64,000 bases of DNA, from positions 67,989,982-68,053,981 of the forward strand of contig CM068831.1 in NCBI GenBank assembly GCA_028554795.2, given 5' to 3'. The notes beneath the pieces were generated by a model. The model was not told the origin of the DNA, searched no databases, and saw nothing but the letters and a program-made list of their open reading frames with translations. This document shows, in pieces, positions 47,582 to 56,754 of this stretch. Source of the stretch: Sinohyriopsis cumingii. Its lineage: Eukaryota; Mollusca; Bivalvia; Unionida; Unionidae. Positions within the stretch are counted from its first letter, which is position 1. Each line of letters opens with the position of its first letter. A program made the position numbers and the translations under genes.

Positions 47582-50500
47582 ATGAAACGATCCCATTCAT
47601 TCGAGAAGAAAGAAGAAGAAGAAGAAATAAGTAAGAGGCAGAAACGTGATCTATCGCCTCGTACCAGGGCTGAAATCTTGGCACAAATTCATGCCAGTGA
47701 TTTTGAAGAGGACATGAGTGAACCAGAATCCAAACCCTCTAAACCAAGTTCACCACCCTTAGTCAACCCTGAAAAATACTATTCCATTCGAGAGACGGAA
47801 AAGCGCTCCTCTAGAAAATTTAGAACCACGGCTTACAAATACACAGTGAAGTTTAAAGATTTCAAGGCTGAAATGCCGTTAGAGAAAGCAGAAGTGTTTA
47901 TCACTTGGGTGTGGGATTCTTTGCTCACCGCACTCAAGCGACAATGTCAACCCAAAGAAGACGATCGCTTGAGACTCCATACAACACGACGGTTTGAAAT
48001 CCCCTGTTTGGATCGAGTTTAGCACCCCTGCAGAATTGACCGCTTCCAAAGTCATGGACAAGATTCAACACGTGCAACAATCTAATGACCAGTTTGACAT
48101 CACCGATGGAAAAGCCACATTGGACATGACCCACGTCTCTCCTCCTCAAGGGACCGGACGCAAAAAGATGTTATTGGTGAACGAGCTTCGCAGCATTAAG
48201 CGTAGCCTTGTCCAAATTCACAATCCTCATGACCAGATGTGTTTAGCCCGTGCCATCGTGGTGGGACGAACCTATGCCAACAAGAACGACACGGTAGAAT
48301 GGAAAAGAACCTGGAACACTATTCAACGTTCCTATCGAGCCAAACAACGAAACGAAGCAGAACTCCTGTTGCAACAAGCTGGCCTGTCCAAAGACACACC
48401 CTGTGGCATTCCTGAGATGCAAAAATTGCAAGATGCCCTAGCTCCACGATACACCTTGAAAGTGCACCCTCAAGAAATGCGTGGGCCTCTGTTGTTTCGA
48501 GGGCAAGATTTTAAGGACGGAAAATACATTCATGTTTATTATCACGATGACCATTTCGATACCATTACCAGTATCACCGGATTCCTGGGATACGGTTATT
48601 GCTGTGAGAAATGTGACCATGGTTATAATAATCGAGAGCAACACAAGCATTGTGGATTGAAATGCTCAGGATGTTTGGCCTCTTCACCCTGTCTGAGCGA
48701 AGAACCAGTGCCTTGTTCAACTTGTCTGCGCACGTTTGTCAGCCCTACCTGTTACCAACAACATCTGAAAATGCAAGGTTCACAGAAGAAATGCGCTTGT
48801 CAACTCCTGAGATTGTGCCCTACGTGTGAACAAGTCATACGTACCAATAATACCAAGGCACACGTATGTTCAGGAAAGAAAAAATGTCACATTTGTCACC
48901 ACATCGTGGACTTGGAACACCAATGCTACGTGCAAAAATACCAACCCCCACCAGAAAAAGAGGACGGTCACAAGAAGAAAGGCAATTTCATCTTTATCGA
49001 TTTCGAATGCATGCAAGAGACCGGAATTCACATTCCTAATTTCTGCGTGGCTCATCGAGCGTGCGAGAAGTGCATTCAAGATCCTACTTTCAGTCATTGC
49101 CCTCACTGCAGCAAGATTCCTGGAGGACGTGAAAAAATCTTTCGGGGACCGAACACGTTAGCCGATTTTGCCCAATGGGTCTTAGACCCCATCAACAAGA
49201 CGTGGAGCCAAGAGGACATCGAACTTTACGGAGATTGTCATCGTCATGCCACGGTGATGGCTCACAATTTCTCCGGATACGATGGACAGTTTCTTTTGAG
49301 GTACTATACGGAACAAGGCACCGAGCGTCCTAAAGTGACTTTGAACGGAGCCAAAATCATTTTCATGCAAGTGGGACAAGTGCAGTTTAAAGATTCGATG
49401 AGTTACTTGGCCATGCCTTTGAGTCGAATGCCTAAAACGTTTGGAATGACAGAAATGGCTAAAGGGTACTTTCCACACTTTGTCAATACGGAAGCCAATC
49501 AACACGCCGTTCTACCCCATTTGCCTGAGGCTCACTATTACGACCCCGACAACATGCGTACCGAACAACGAGAAGCTTTCTACGCTTGGTACCAGGCTCA
49601 CGCCTCCGACCCTTTCGACTTTCAGGAAGAAATGTTAAAGTATTGTCGTTCCGACGTGGACATTTTACGACGTTGCTGTGGAAAATTTCGAGAACTGTTC
49701 ATGGAACACGGAGGGGTCGATCTTTGAAAGAAGCTTGCACCATTGCCAAAGCGTGTTCCTTAGTGTACCGGCAACGATTCATGCCTGAAAACACCGTAGC
49801 TGTCATCAGTCCTCAAACGACCCACTATGTCAAGCGTCAATACTCGGTCAAAGCCCTACGCTGGTTACATTACTTGTGCGACAAGGAAGACAAGTGGATT
49901 CAGCATGCCCGCAACGGAGGGGGCGAAAAGACTATCGGAACGTATTCGGTCGATGGCTGGGACTTAGAAAACCCCAAGATCGTGTACGAGTTTAACGGCT
50001 GCTTATTTCACGGATGTCCCGTCTGTTACCCTGATCGTAGCACTAAAAATCAGTTTTTACAACGAACCATGGAAGACTTGTACCAGGCCACTTGTCAGCG
50101 GCGCCTAAAGTTAGAACAGCAAGGATACCAAGTGGTGGAAATGTGGGAACACGAGTACGATCACCGTTTGAAAACCGATCCCGAATTTAAACGCCTCGTG
50201 GAAAGTTACCAGTTCATGGACCCGCTGAACCCGAGGGATAGTTTGTACGGAGGAAGGACCAATGCCACCTGTTTGCTGTACCAAGCCGACGAAGAGAAAG
50301 GAGAAGAAATCAAATACTTGGACGTGTGTTCGTTGTATCCCTACGTGTGCAAATATTGTCGCTTTCCTGTAGGGCACCCGCAATTGCTGACGGAACACAT
50401 CGACCTGAAAAACATTCGACAATACGAAGGCTTGATCAAGTGTAAAGTTTTGCCTCCCACGAACCTATACCATCCCGTCTTACCTCACCATTGTCAAGGC

Positions 50501-51648
50501 AAACTGATGTCTCCCTTGTGCCGTACTTGTGCCGAAACGTGCAAGCAAGACCAACCTTGTCAGCACAGCCAGGAAGAACGTGCCTTGACGGGAACCTGGG
50601 TCAGCGTAGAATTGTTCAAGCTCTGGACATGGGATACCAACTGTTAGAAGTGTACGAAATTTGCCACTTTCCCAAGACACAACAATACCACAAGGGTGAC
50701 CCTACTCAGAAAGGCATTTTCGCAGACTACGTGGATGCCTTTTTGAAACTGAAGCAAGAAGCCAGCGGCTATCCTTCCTGGTGTCACACTCCCGAAGACC
50801 AAATAAAATTCAAAGAGAAATACTATGAACAAGAAGGCATCACTTTAGACCACATCGAGAAAAACGAAGGCAGGCGATCGTTTGCCAAAGTGATGTTAAA
50901 TTGCTTGTGGGGTAAAATGGCACAACGACCGTGTTTACCCAAGACGGAATATTTGACAGAACCTTCCCGCTACTTTCAGATGATTCACGACAAAACCAAA
51001 TACATGAAACACGTGGACGTCGTTCGAGAGGATTTGATCTTGGTCAATTACAAAGAAGATCTGGACTTTGTACAAGACGACCCTTTTGGAAATGTCATCA
51101 TTGCGGCTTACGTGACAGCCCATGCTCGCTTAAAATTGTACGAAGCTTTAGAACTGTTAGGGGAACGCGTCCTGTACTTTGACACGGACAGTTGCATTTA
51201 CATCCATCACCCGATTCAACATCACCCTGACATCGAAGGAGACCGTTTAGGAGCCTGGACAGACGAGCGTCCCGACGACAAGATTCTAAGTTTCGTCAGT
51301 GGCGGTCCCAAAAATTACGGCTACGAATACCGTGACAAACAAGGAGAAGTGCACACGACGTGCAAAGTGAAAGGACTGACTCTGAATCATCGTACCAGTC
51401 GAGTGGTCAACTTTGGGGTATTGAAAGAAGCCTTGCAATCGGGAGAGGATGGAAACTTTAAAGTGACCACCTATCAACCTAACAAGAGTGTATGTTTACC
51501 CACTCACCACATCGTCAGTCGGCCCTTGGAAAAAGTCTATCAAATCGTGTACCAGAAGCGAGTGCGACTTCCCAATCATTTCACCTTACCGTATGGACAC
51601 GTCGGTATTGGTCTGTATATAAAAAGGAACCCTAGGCAAGATCGATAG
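47582..51648 (+). CDS. PolB: Protein-primed family B DNA polymerase (pPolB), three frameshifts
   Basis: ATG at 47582 follows a TATA box. The N-terminus is charged; a Cys/His-rich CxxC region lies at about 48600-48935. The 3'-5' exonuclease motifs are present: Exo I (FIFIDFEC, near 48990), Exo II (NFSGYDGQF, near 49266) and Exo III (YCRSDVDIL, near 49640). The polymerase motifs follow: A (YLDVCSLYPYV, near 50320), B (KVMLNCLWGKMAQ, near 50887) and C (YFDTDS, near 51176). All catalytic residues I can check are intact. The reading frame shifts by one base at about 48001 (in CCCC), 49722 and 50613; each segment is otherwise open, about 1350 residues in total, the normal size for Polinton polymerases. 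It would replicate the element from a terminal protein primer. As read it cannot give a full protein, so this is either an assembly-error or a recently broken gene. Confidence 0.93.
51616..51627 (+). promoter_or_regulatory. TATA box of the accessory island
   Basis: TATATAAAAAGG lies inside the 3' end of the polymerase gene, 54 nt before the ATG at 51681 and well before the BIR gene. Confidence 0.65.
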
Positions 51649-51680
51649 TTCATTGTGACTACCAAGACCGAGCGAACAAG

Positions 51681-52319
51681 ATGAATACTTTCAGTTAAAC
51701 ACGAAACAAATTGTTTAGAAAGGCACAATTCAAGTGTGAGACTTCGGAAGTGGAATGCGATTGTGAGCCTTGCGATGGGTACGATGCTGTACCTTGTGAC
51801 CTGAGCGATGGCGTAAAGCATCATGGGAACTTTAGTGTCACTACCCCTATCATGGAAAGTGATGCTGTGCGTGTCAAACCAGTGGGATGCGAAAGTGATG
51901 CCGCTCATCCTCTTGGACATTTTACTGAGTTTCGTTTTAAAGGGGAATGTTCACCTTCACGTCTACCCCCTTACGGATGTCATCCAGCCCTGAGCAAACT
52001 CCTGTTCATGTCACCCAGCCCTCATCGAAACGAACCTGTGAAAGACGAATATTCGTTTCCTGTGCGTTTGTCGGAATACTGCGACTTTGAAAATCGTCTT
52101 CAATCGTTCAAAGGAAAATGGCCTAAGTATCTGGGAGGACCGACCCCCGAAGAATTAGCCAGAGCCAGATTTTTCTACTTGGGCGAAGGAGATAAAGTCA
52201 AGTGCTTCAGTTGCGGTGTGTCACTTCACCACTGGGAACCGCAAGATTCGGCCTACGTAGAACATGCTCGATGGTCACCGAATTGTCATTACTTACCCTT
52301 AGTGGGACCGAGACATTAA
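51681..52319 (+). CDS. BIR-domain (IAP-like) protein, with early in-frame stop
   Basis: The frame is open from just after 51696 to 52319. The ATG at 51681 gives only five codons before TAA at 51696; the next in-frame ATG is 51852, giving 155 residues. The C-terminal 75 residues form one BIR domain: RLQSFKGKWP at its start, LARARFFYLGEGDKVKCFSC, then W, and EHARWSPNC, with the Cys-Cys-His-Cys zinc ligands all present. There is no RING or CARD. The upstream part has paired Cys motifs (CDCEPC). Known BIR proteins bind caspases or IAP antagonists; a host apoptosis-modulating role is inferred, not shown. It starts an accessory cluster between polymerase and ATPase. The early stop may be a real uORF followed by initiation at 51852. 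Confidence 0.82.
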
Positions 52320-52330
52320 AGGAACTTACC

Positions 52331-52732
52331 ATGTCGTTGACGAAGAAGAAACCAGATTGGCTAGGAGTCAAATGTTGGACATTACCGAGACCAGTATTTA
52401 AACTTCATTTCAAAAACGATATTGAATCATTACCTAAAGAACTGCAAGAGAAGATTTACAAGGAAGTTTGGCAGGGGTTTGCCAGAGTGAAATCTCAATG
52501 GGTCACTGTAGAACTTTTGTGTCGAGAAATTCATAAGAGGAAAGTGAAAAAAGTCAACCAGTGTGTTAGATTTCTTTGGGTCAAGGGTGCATTCATCCTA
52601 TTATATCGCTTTAGACCGTTTACATCAAAAGAGTTCAGTGACATTCTTGGACGTTACCCTGAATGGCAGTGGTCAGAAATTACTCACTATGTGGATTACT
52701 TTTGTGAATTGTTCGGACTGACCTATTCATGA
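52331..52732 (+). CDS. F-box-like protein 1 (accessory)
   Basis: ATG at 52331, 12 nt after the BIR stop; 133 residues. After a basic start, residues 34-50 (SLPKELQEKIYKEVWQ) match the LP-x-EL-x-x-KI-Y pattern also seen in the next two genes and in F-box first helices. The rest is Trp/Phe/Tyr-rich. The stop overlaps the next start as ATGA (52729-52732), implying coupled translation or a shared transcript. F-box assignment is tentative: the remaining helices cannot be verified by eye. Confidence 0.6.
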   Translation: MSLTKKKPDWLGVKCWTLPRPVFKLHFKNDIESLPKELQEKIYKEVWQGFARVKSQWVTVELLCREIHKRKVKKVNQCVRFLWVKGAFILLYRFRPFTSKEFSDILGRYPEWQWSEITHYVDYFCELFGLTYS

Positions 52733-53184
52733 ATACTTTACAAGAGAACATTCGTGCTTTGCCTGTGGAGTTGAGAGAAAGGATTTACCGAGAGCTGGTC
52801 AAAATACAAGTGAAACGTAAAGAACAATTGCATCCGTTACGTCACCGGTGTTTGAACCACTGGTACCTGAATGCTATACAAGGACTGATTGAGTGGAAAC
52901 TGTTCCATTGGACAGACATTGATCAACGACCTCCTGGTTATAAAAAGGAATGGTTTGGTATTGACGATTCTATCTACTACATTGTAAACGTACTGCATCG
53001 AATTCCAGAGGAAGAGTTAACGAATTACCAACATCTTTCACGCAATGTCATCTTGGTGAAAGAGGAAACTTCTGAACGAATTGTAATGTGTAGATTAGTG
53101 GTGAAACGACTTAGATTCGACAATGAATTAAAACCATGTTTGTGCAAACAGTACATTTCTTGTGTCAGACCAAAGAGGATTTAG
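52729..53184 (+). CDS. F-box-like protein 2 (accessory, duplicated)
   Basis: ATG at 52729 overlaps the previous stop by 4 nt. It encodes 151 residues beginning MNTLQENIRALPVELRERIY. The first 45 residues are almost identical to those of the gene at 53197, and the C-terminal halves are related but diverged (both have EEELTNYQHL / EDELKDYQHL and ET-S-R blocks), so the two arose by tandem duplication. The N-terminal LPVELRERIYREL is F-box-like. A role in recruiting a host ubiquitin ligase is an inference. Confidence 0.65.
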   Translation: MNTLQENIRALPVELRERIYRELVKIQVKRKEQLHPLRHRCLNHWYLNAIQGLIEWKLFHWTDIDQRPPGYKKEWFGIDDSIYYIVNVLHRIPEEELTNYQHLSRNVILVKEETSERIVMCRLVVKRLRFDNELKPCLCKQYISCVRPKRI

Positions 53185-53196
53185 TATGACCTATTC

Positions 53197-53694
53197 ATGG
53201 ATACTTTGCTAGAGAACATTCGTGCTTTGCCTGTGGAGTTGAGAGAACGCATTTACCGAGAGCTGGTCAAAATACAAGTGAAACGTAAAGAACAATTCCA
53301 TCCGTTACGTCACCAGATCTTTAACCACAGGTACCTGAATGGTATAAGAGGACTGATTCGTCAGAAATTTTTTCAGTGGTCAGACCTTGTTGAACACTTT
53401 CAGTTTGTGAATGATGATGGACCAGACGTTCGTAATTTTGGTTACTTCGAGATTCACTTACTGCAACGTATTGAGGAAGATGAGTTAAAGGATTACCAAC
53501 ATTTGTTACATGGAATCTGCTTAGAAAAAGACGAAACATCTAGACAAATTCTGACGTTTCAGTTACAGTATGTAACATTTAAATTCCCTACTGGAGAACG
53601 AACGTGTTTGGTTAGAAATTACCTTTATTGCTTCCGAAACAAAGACACTATAAAATCAAGTTGCCATGCCACTGATTATGTCACATATCATTGA
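53197..53694 (+). CDS. F-box-like protein 3 (accessory, duplicated)
   Basis: ATG at 53197, 12 nt after the previous stop. The start lies in ACCTATTCATGG, repeating ACCTATTCATGA at the preceding gene start, so the duplication unit includes the start region. 165 residues; N-terminus MDTLLENIRALPVELRERIY, middle QWSDLVEHFQFVNDDGP, C-terminus Cys- and aromatic-rich. Same family as the two genes upstream. Confidence 0.65.
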   Translation: MDTLLENIRALPVELRERIYRELVKIQVKRKEQFHPLRHQIFNHRYLNGIRGLIRQKFFQWSDLVEHFQFVNDDGPDVRNFGYFEIHLLQRIEEDELKDYQHLLHGICLEKDETSRQILTFQLQYVTFKFPTGERTCLVRNYLYCFRNKDTIKSSCHATDYVTYH

Positions 53695-53890
53695 ACAGAT
53701 TCCGTGGAAGGTACTCAATGATCATATTCAAACCGTGGATCATTACCATCAATTATTACAAGAATTTTATCCATTCAATTTGGGACGACAAGGGGTGTGT
53801 GTCTTAGTGACTTGTTTTCTGGGATTTCGTTTACCAGCCGATTCTTTGTGGACTCTTTACGATCAGTACTTACCACCTCAATGGCCTTAA
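53666..53890 (+). CDS. Small hydrophobic protein of unknown function
   Basis: The ORF gives 74 residues from ATG 53666, overlapping the end of F-box-like protein 3 by 29 nt in another frame; an in-frame ATG at 53678 is also possible. A TATAAAA at 53649-53655 lies just upstream, too close for the first ATG. The middle (GVCVLVTCFLGFRLP) is hydrophobic. The stop overlaps the next gene's ATG. No family recognised. Confidence 0.45.
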   Translation: MPLIMSHIIEQIPWKVLNDHIQTVDHYHQLLQEFYPFNLGRQGVCVLVTCFLGFRLPADSLWTLYDQYLPPQWP

Positions 53891-54430
53891 ATTGTCACGA
53901 AAAACTCCTTTTGCTCAAAGCCTTGCGTTTTCATCTGGATACTTCTCGACCTCAACAGGAAAAAAAGATTCGTCAACTTTTAGCTACCCAAGACGTGTAT
54001 GACGATGTGTGTGTAGCTTGTGACTTACACCCCCATTGGACAGATGTTCGTGACTGGAAAAAGGGGGGTTTTGAGGCTTGGACCCAAGAAGTGGCCCAGT
54101 ATGCACAAGAGTTGTTCAAGGAAAAAAGTTACTTTTCAACCCGTGTTAGTGACGGTGCCAGAAGAAACCGTCACCGAGAACAACCACTCGCTTCAGGACA
54201 TGACTGTCATGGACATGCCTGAAAGGTCATTCCGGGAGGACACTTGTGTGACAATACCTCATGTAGAGACTGTAAGAACATTACACACTGTCCCTAGGAC
54301 ATCTTGGTTACCCAAAACATGTTGTACAGACACTTGTTTATATTCCACGTTGATTGTTTTGATGTGTTTTTTATTCCTGTACATCACTATTTGGGTTTTA
54401 TGTATTTTTGTCTTTCGTGTTCATATTTGA
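53881..54430 (+). CDS. Tail-anchored membrane protein, frameshifted
   Basis: ATG at 53881 overlaps the previous stop. The first frame encodes a helical soluble part (MALNCHEKLLLLKALRFHLD, then CVACDLHPHWTDV) and then stops at 54222 with unlikely sequence. A second frame becomes protein-like from about 54121 (KVTFQPVLVTVPEETVTEN) and ends with a strongly hydrophobic segment (STLIVLMCFLFLYITIWVLC) just before the stop at 54430. A one-base change in the A6 run at about 54122-54128 would join them. The result would be about 180 residues with a C-terminal membrane anchor. An AATAAA at 54438-54443 follows. No family recognised; it may act in the virion membrane or on host membranes. Confidence 0.55.
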
Positions 54431-54437
54431 AACATTC

Positions 54438-54443
54438 AATAAA
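54438..54443 (+). terminator. Poly(A) signal of the accessory island
   Basis: CAATAAAC, 8 nt after the stop at 54430, ahead of the TATA box of the ATPase gene. Confidence 0.7.
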
Positions 54444-54459
54444 CGTGTTCTGAAAAAAG

Positions 54460-54467
54460 TATATAAA
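54460..54467 (+). promoter_or_regulatory. TATA box of ATPase gene
   Basis: TATATAAA, 47 nt before the ATG at 54514. Confidence 0.7.
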
Positions 54468-54513
54468 CTCTTGTCTTGTTTGTTTTCGTGTCACAAGTGA
54501 CATTCCTCACACT

Positions 54514-55257
54514 ATGGCTACCTCTACTGTCTCTGCTCCCTCTTCCTCCACTGTCAAAGTCATCGACGAACACTTAGATCGTGCCAGTTGGGAGGCTTTG
54601 TATCTTCGCCATCCCTTTAACATCCTCATTGCTGGACCTAGCGGTTCAGGCAAAACCGAATTCGTCAAACGTTTGATCGAACATAAACATCATTTGATCG
54701 ATCGGCCACCTCAACGGATCGTGTGGTGTTACAAAGAGTGGCAATCGGCGTACAACCTCTTGCGAGAAAGTCAAGGCGATTCCTTCGTGTTTGTGGAAGG
54801 CATTCCTAAAGAAGACGACGGCATCGTCTCTGACTCCCGTCAAACCCATTTGGTCATTTTCGACGACATGTTGGGAGAAGACGAAGAAGAAATTAAACTG
54901 TGGTTCACGCGCAAAGGGCATCACCGTAATGCCAGTGTCGTTTACATCACCCAAAATTTGTTTCAACAAAGTAAAGCCCATCGCACCATCAGTCTCAATG
55001 CGCATTACGTGGTCTTGTTTAAAAGCCCTCGAGATAAATCGCAAGTGCAAGTCTTAGCCAAACAGTTAGGAACGCCTTGGCTGACTCAGGCGTACGACGA
55101 TGCCACTCAAACGCCACACGCCTATTTACTCGTCGATTTGAAACCTACGACCCCCGAGGCTTTGCGATTTCGTACCCACTTGTTTCACCACTGGTGCCAA
55201 GACGGAGGGCCTGTCCTGTACACGTCTCCGTCCTCGACTTCATTTCACTCCCCATAA
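54514..55257 (+). CDS. ATP: Genome-packaging ATPase (FtsK/HerA, A32-like)
   Basis: 247 residues, open throughout. Walker A is IAGPSGSGKTEFVKRL (about residues 39-54) and Walker B is HLVIFDDML (about 110-118); a conserved WCYKEW segment lies between them and a sensor-like SVVYITQNLF after. Size and motif order match the A32-type packaging ATPases of Polintons and related double-jelly-roll viruses, which drive DNA into the capsid. It has its own TATA box and is the first gene of the intact morphogenesis block. The Walker A lysine/threonine and Walker B aspartates are present, so it could be active. Confidence 0.94.
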   Translation: MATSTVSAPSSSTVKVIDEHLDRASWEALYLRHPFNILIAGPSGSGKTEFVKRLIEHKHHLIDRPPQRIVWCYKEWQSAYNLLRESQGDSFVFVEGIPKEDDGIVSDSRQTHLVIFDDMLGEDEEEIKLWFTRKGHHRNASVVYITQNLFQQSKAHRTISLNAHYVVLFKSPRDKSQVQVLAKQLGTPWLTQAYDDATQTPHAYLLVDLKPTTPEALRFRTHLFHHWCQDGGPVLYTSPSSTSFHSP

Positions 55258-55263
55258 AAAATC

Positions 55264-55270
55264 TATAAAA
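55264..55270 (+). promoter_or_regulatory. TATA box of lysine-rich core-like gene
   Basis: TATAAAA, 40 nt before the ATG at 55310. Confidence 0.65.
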
Positions 55271-55309
55271 ACCTCAGACCCTTTTTCGTCTGTCTCACAC
55301 AGTGTGAAC

Positions 55310-56260
55310 ATGTCGTCCCTTCAGTCGCATCTTCCCGTCAAATTGATTCGTGCCTTGTATGGCATCAGTCGAGAAAAAAATCCACAAATACGAGCCCGTG
55401 TCTTAGAAGCTAGTCTCAAAGAAGTCTTACGATGGTTCACGGTGACGGCACGTCAAATACTCCAAGGAATCATTCAGATTCCTCATCAAACCCAACGCTT
55501 TTTCGATCGAAACAAAGTCGCTTTGGTCCAACTGGCCGATCCCCGCATCGACACTCAAACCAAAAAACAAATCATTTTGAAACCTGGAGGGAGCGGTACT
55601 CTAGAAGGGGTCATCATTCGCTCACTCTTAAGATGGGATCCTAATGCCCCCAAAGTTATCCCCAAGACAAAAGTCCAACGAAGCCCCAAGAAGAAAAAGA
55701 AAAAGACCAGGTCCCCAAGGAGAACTTCTCCAGTGGCAGGACCCTCCTCTGACCAGACACCACCCCGGAAAAAGAAAAGAAGCCCCCAGAAAAAGAAACA
55801 GAAAAAAAGTCCCCAGAAAAAGAAAAGTCCACAGAAGAAAACTAGTCGCAAGAGAGGCACTTGGGCTAGGACGCAACCTTACACTCGTAAACCACGACAT
55901 ACTACAGCGGTGACTGCGTCTCCGGCAGCCTCACGTTTATCCACTTCTCCGTTGATGACCCCAAGAACTGAAGAGTACTTGGAGACGTTGATCACACCAA
56001 GAACATCTCCGTTGATGACCCCCAAAAGAACTTCCCCAGTGGCAGGACCCTCCAATTTAGTAGCAGTGGCTGCTGCTCACAAAGTACCTTCTCCCAAAAT
56101 CAAACTCCATGAAAGATCGGGCATGTTACAAAGTTTACTGGATTTGTCCAAGCAAGAACTGGCTCGATTTAGTCCGTTGCGTACCCCTGCACGACGTGTC
56201 ATGCATGTCCTCAAACTGATACGACGTAAAGACAATCAGTGGCGACGCGTTCCAGTATAA
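55310..56260 (+). CDS. Lys/Ser/Pro-rich basic protein, probable virion core component
   Basis: ATG at 55310; 316 residues. Residues 1-110 are an ordered-looking helical region (SSLQSHLPVKLIRALYGISR, FTVTARQILQGIIQIPHQ). Residues about 120-200 are extremely basic with repeated SPKKK/SPQKKK motifs like histone H1-type or protamine-like tails. Later come repeats SPLMTP and TSPVAGPS (two copies each), and a final helical basic block (SGMLQSLLDLSKQELARFSP). This composition suggests DNA condensation, comparable in role to adenovirus core proteins, but homology is not established. The stop overlaps the next TATA box. Confidence 0.65.
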   Translation: MSSLQSHLPVKLIRALYGISREKNPQIRARVLEASLKEVLRWFTVTARQILQGIIQIPHQTQRFFDRNKVALVQLADPRIDTQTKKQIILKPGGSGTLEGVIIRSLLRWDPNAPKVIPKTKVQRSPKKKKKKTRSPRRTSPVAGPSSDQTPPRKKKRSPQKKKQKKSPQKKKSPQKKTSRKRGTWARTQPYTRKPRHTTAVTASPAASRLSTSPLMTPRTEEYLETLITPRTSPLMTPKRTSPVAGPSNLVAVAAAHKVPSPKIKLHERSGMLQSLLDLSKQELARFSPLRTPARRVMHVLKLIRRKDNQWRRVPV

Positions 56261-56266
56261 AAAAGG
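56256..56266 (+). promoter_or_regulatory. TATA box overlapping a stop codon
   Basis: TATAAAAAAGG includes the TAA stop of the preceding gene; it is 53 nt ahead of the ATG at 56319. Confidence 0.65.
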
Positions 56267-56318
56267 CGTGTGACCAAGTAGAGTATCAGTGTTTTTTGGT
56301 GCTCCTGAAGACTCAAAG

Positions 56319-56705
56319 ATGTCACCCTCCAGAAAACCCCAAGGAAAGAAAAGGAAAGGACTGCCACCACGTTTAGCCAAACATGGGGACATGTTATCTG
56401 TCCTGTCCAAAGCTTCTCCACCCCTACGAAAAAAACTCATTCAAACGGCCTCCAAAGAGGTCATCGATACCGTGTGCGAATGTTGTTTGAACGTTTTGAA
56501 AGGCACGATCCCTTTGTCCAAACACCAGAAACAATGCTTAGGCAAACATCGTCACGTTCTTCGGAAAATGGTTCAAAAGAAAATTCCCATTCGTCAAAAA
56601 AAGAAGATGTTAGTGCAACGTGGAGGCATTTTACCTCTCTTGTTAGGCCCCATACTGAAAGGAGTCTTGGGAACCATGTTGGGAGGACTGGTGGGAGCAA
56701 GATAA
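56319..56705 (+). CDS. Small basic protein with hydrophobic tail (conserved Polinton/adintovirus type)
   Basis: ATG at 56319; 128 residues. A basic start, then a helical domain (IDTVCECCLNVLKGTIPLSK, HQKQCLGKHRHVLRKM), a Lys-rich stretch and a hydrophobic Gly/Leu tail (GGILPLLLGPILKGVLGTML). The arrangement 'C..NVLKG..PL...QK..L..+...L+', then 'QRGG-LP-LLGP-L' recurs in Polinton-like elements and is generally considered a minor virion or core component similar in style to adenovirus pX; the exact function is unknown. The hydrophobic tail could be membrane-active. Confidence 0.75.
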   Translation: MSPSRKPQGKKRKGLPPRLAKHGDMLSVLSKASPPLRKKLIQTASKEVIDTVCECCLNVLKGTIPLSKHQKQCLGKHRHVLRKMVQKKIPIRQKKKMLVQRGGILPLLLGPILKGVLGTMLGGLVGAR

Positions 56706-56754
56706 AAAGGCCCTCGGAAGTCCCAAGATCTCAGAATCGACCGCTGACAACCCC

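Noticed and set aside
50111-50422. Minus-strand frames inside the polymerase gene, and similar antisense frames under ATPase, core and capsid genes
   Set aside because: Shadows of well-supported plus-strand genes with no motif of their own.
55555-55900. Hydrophobic Phe/Leu-rich minus-strand membrane proteins
   Set aside because: Antisense of the lysine-rich core-like gene; the AAG/AAA-rich codons read as CTT/TTT on the other strand.
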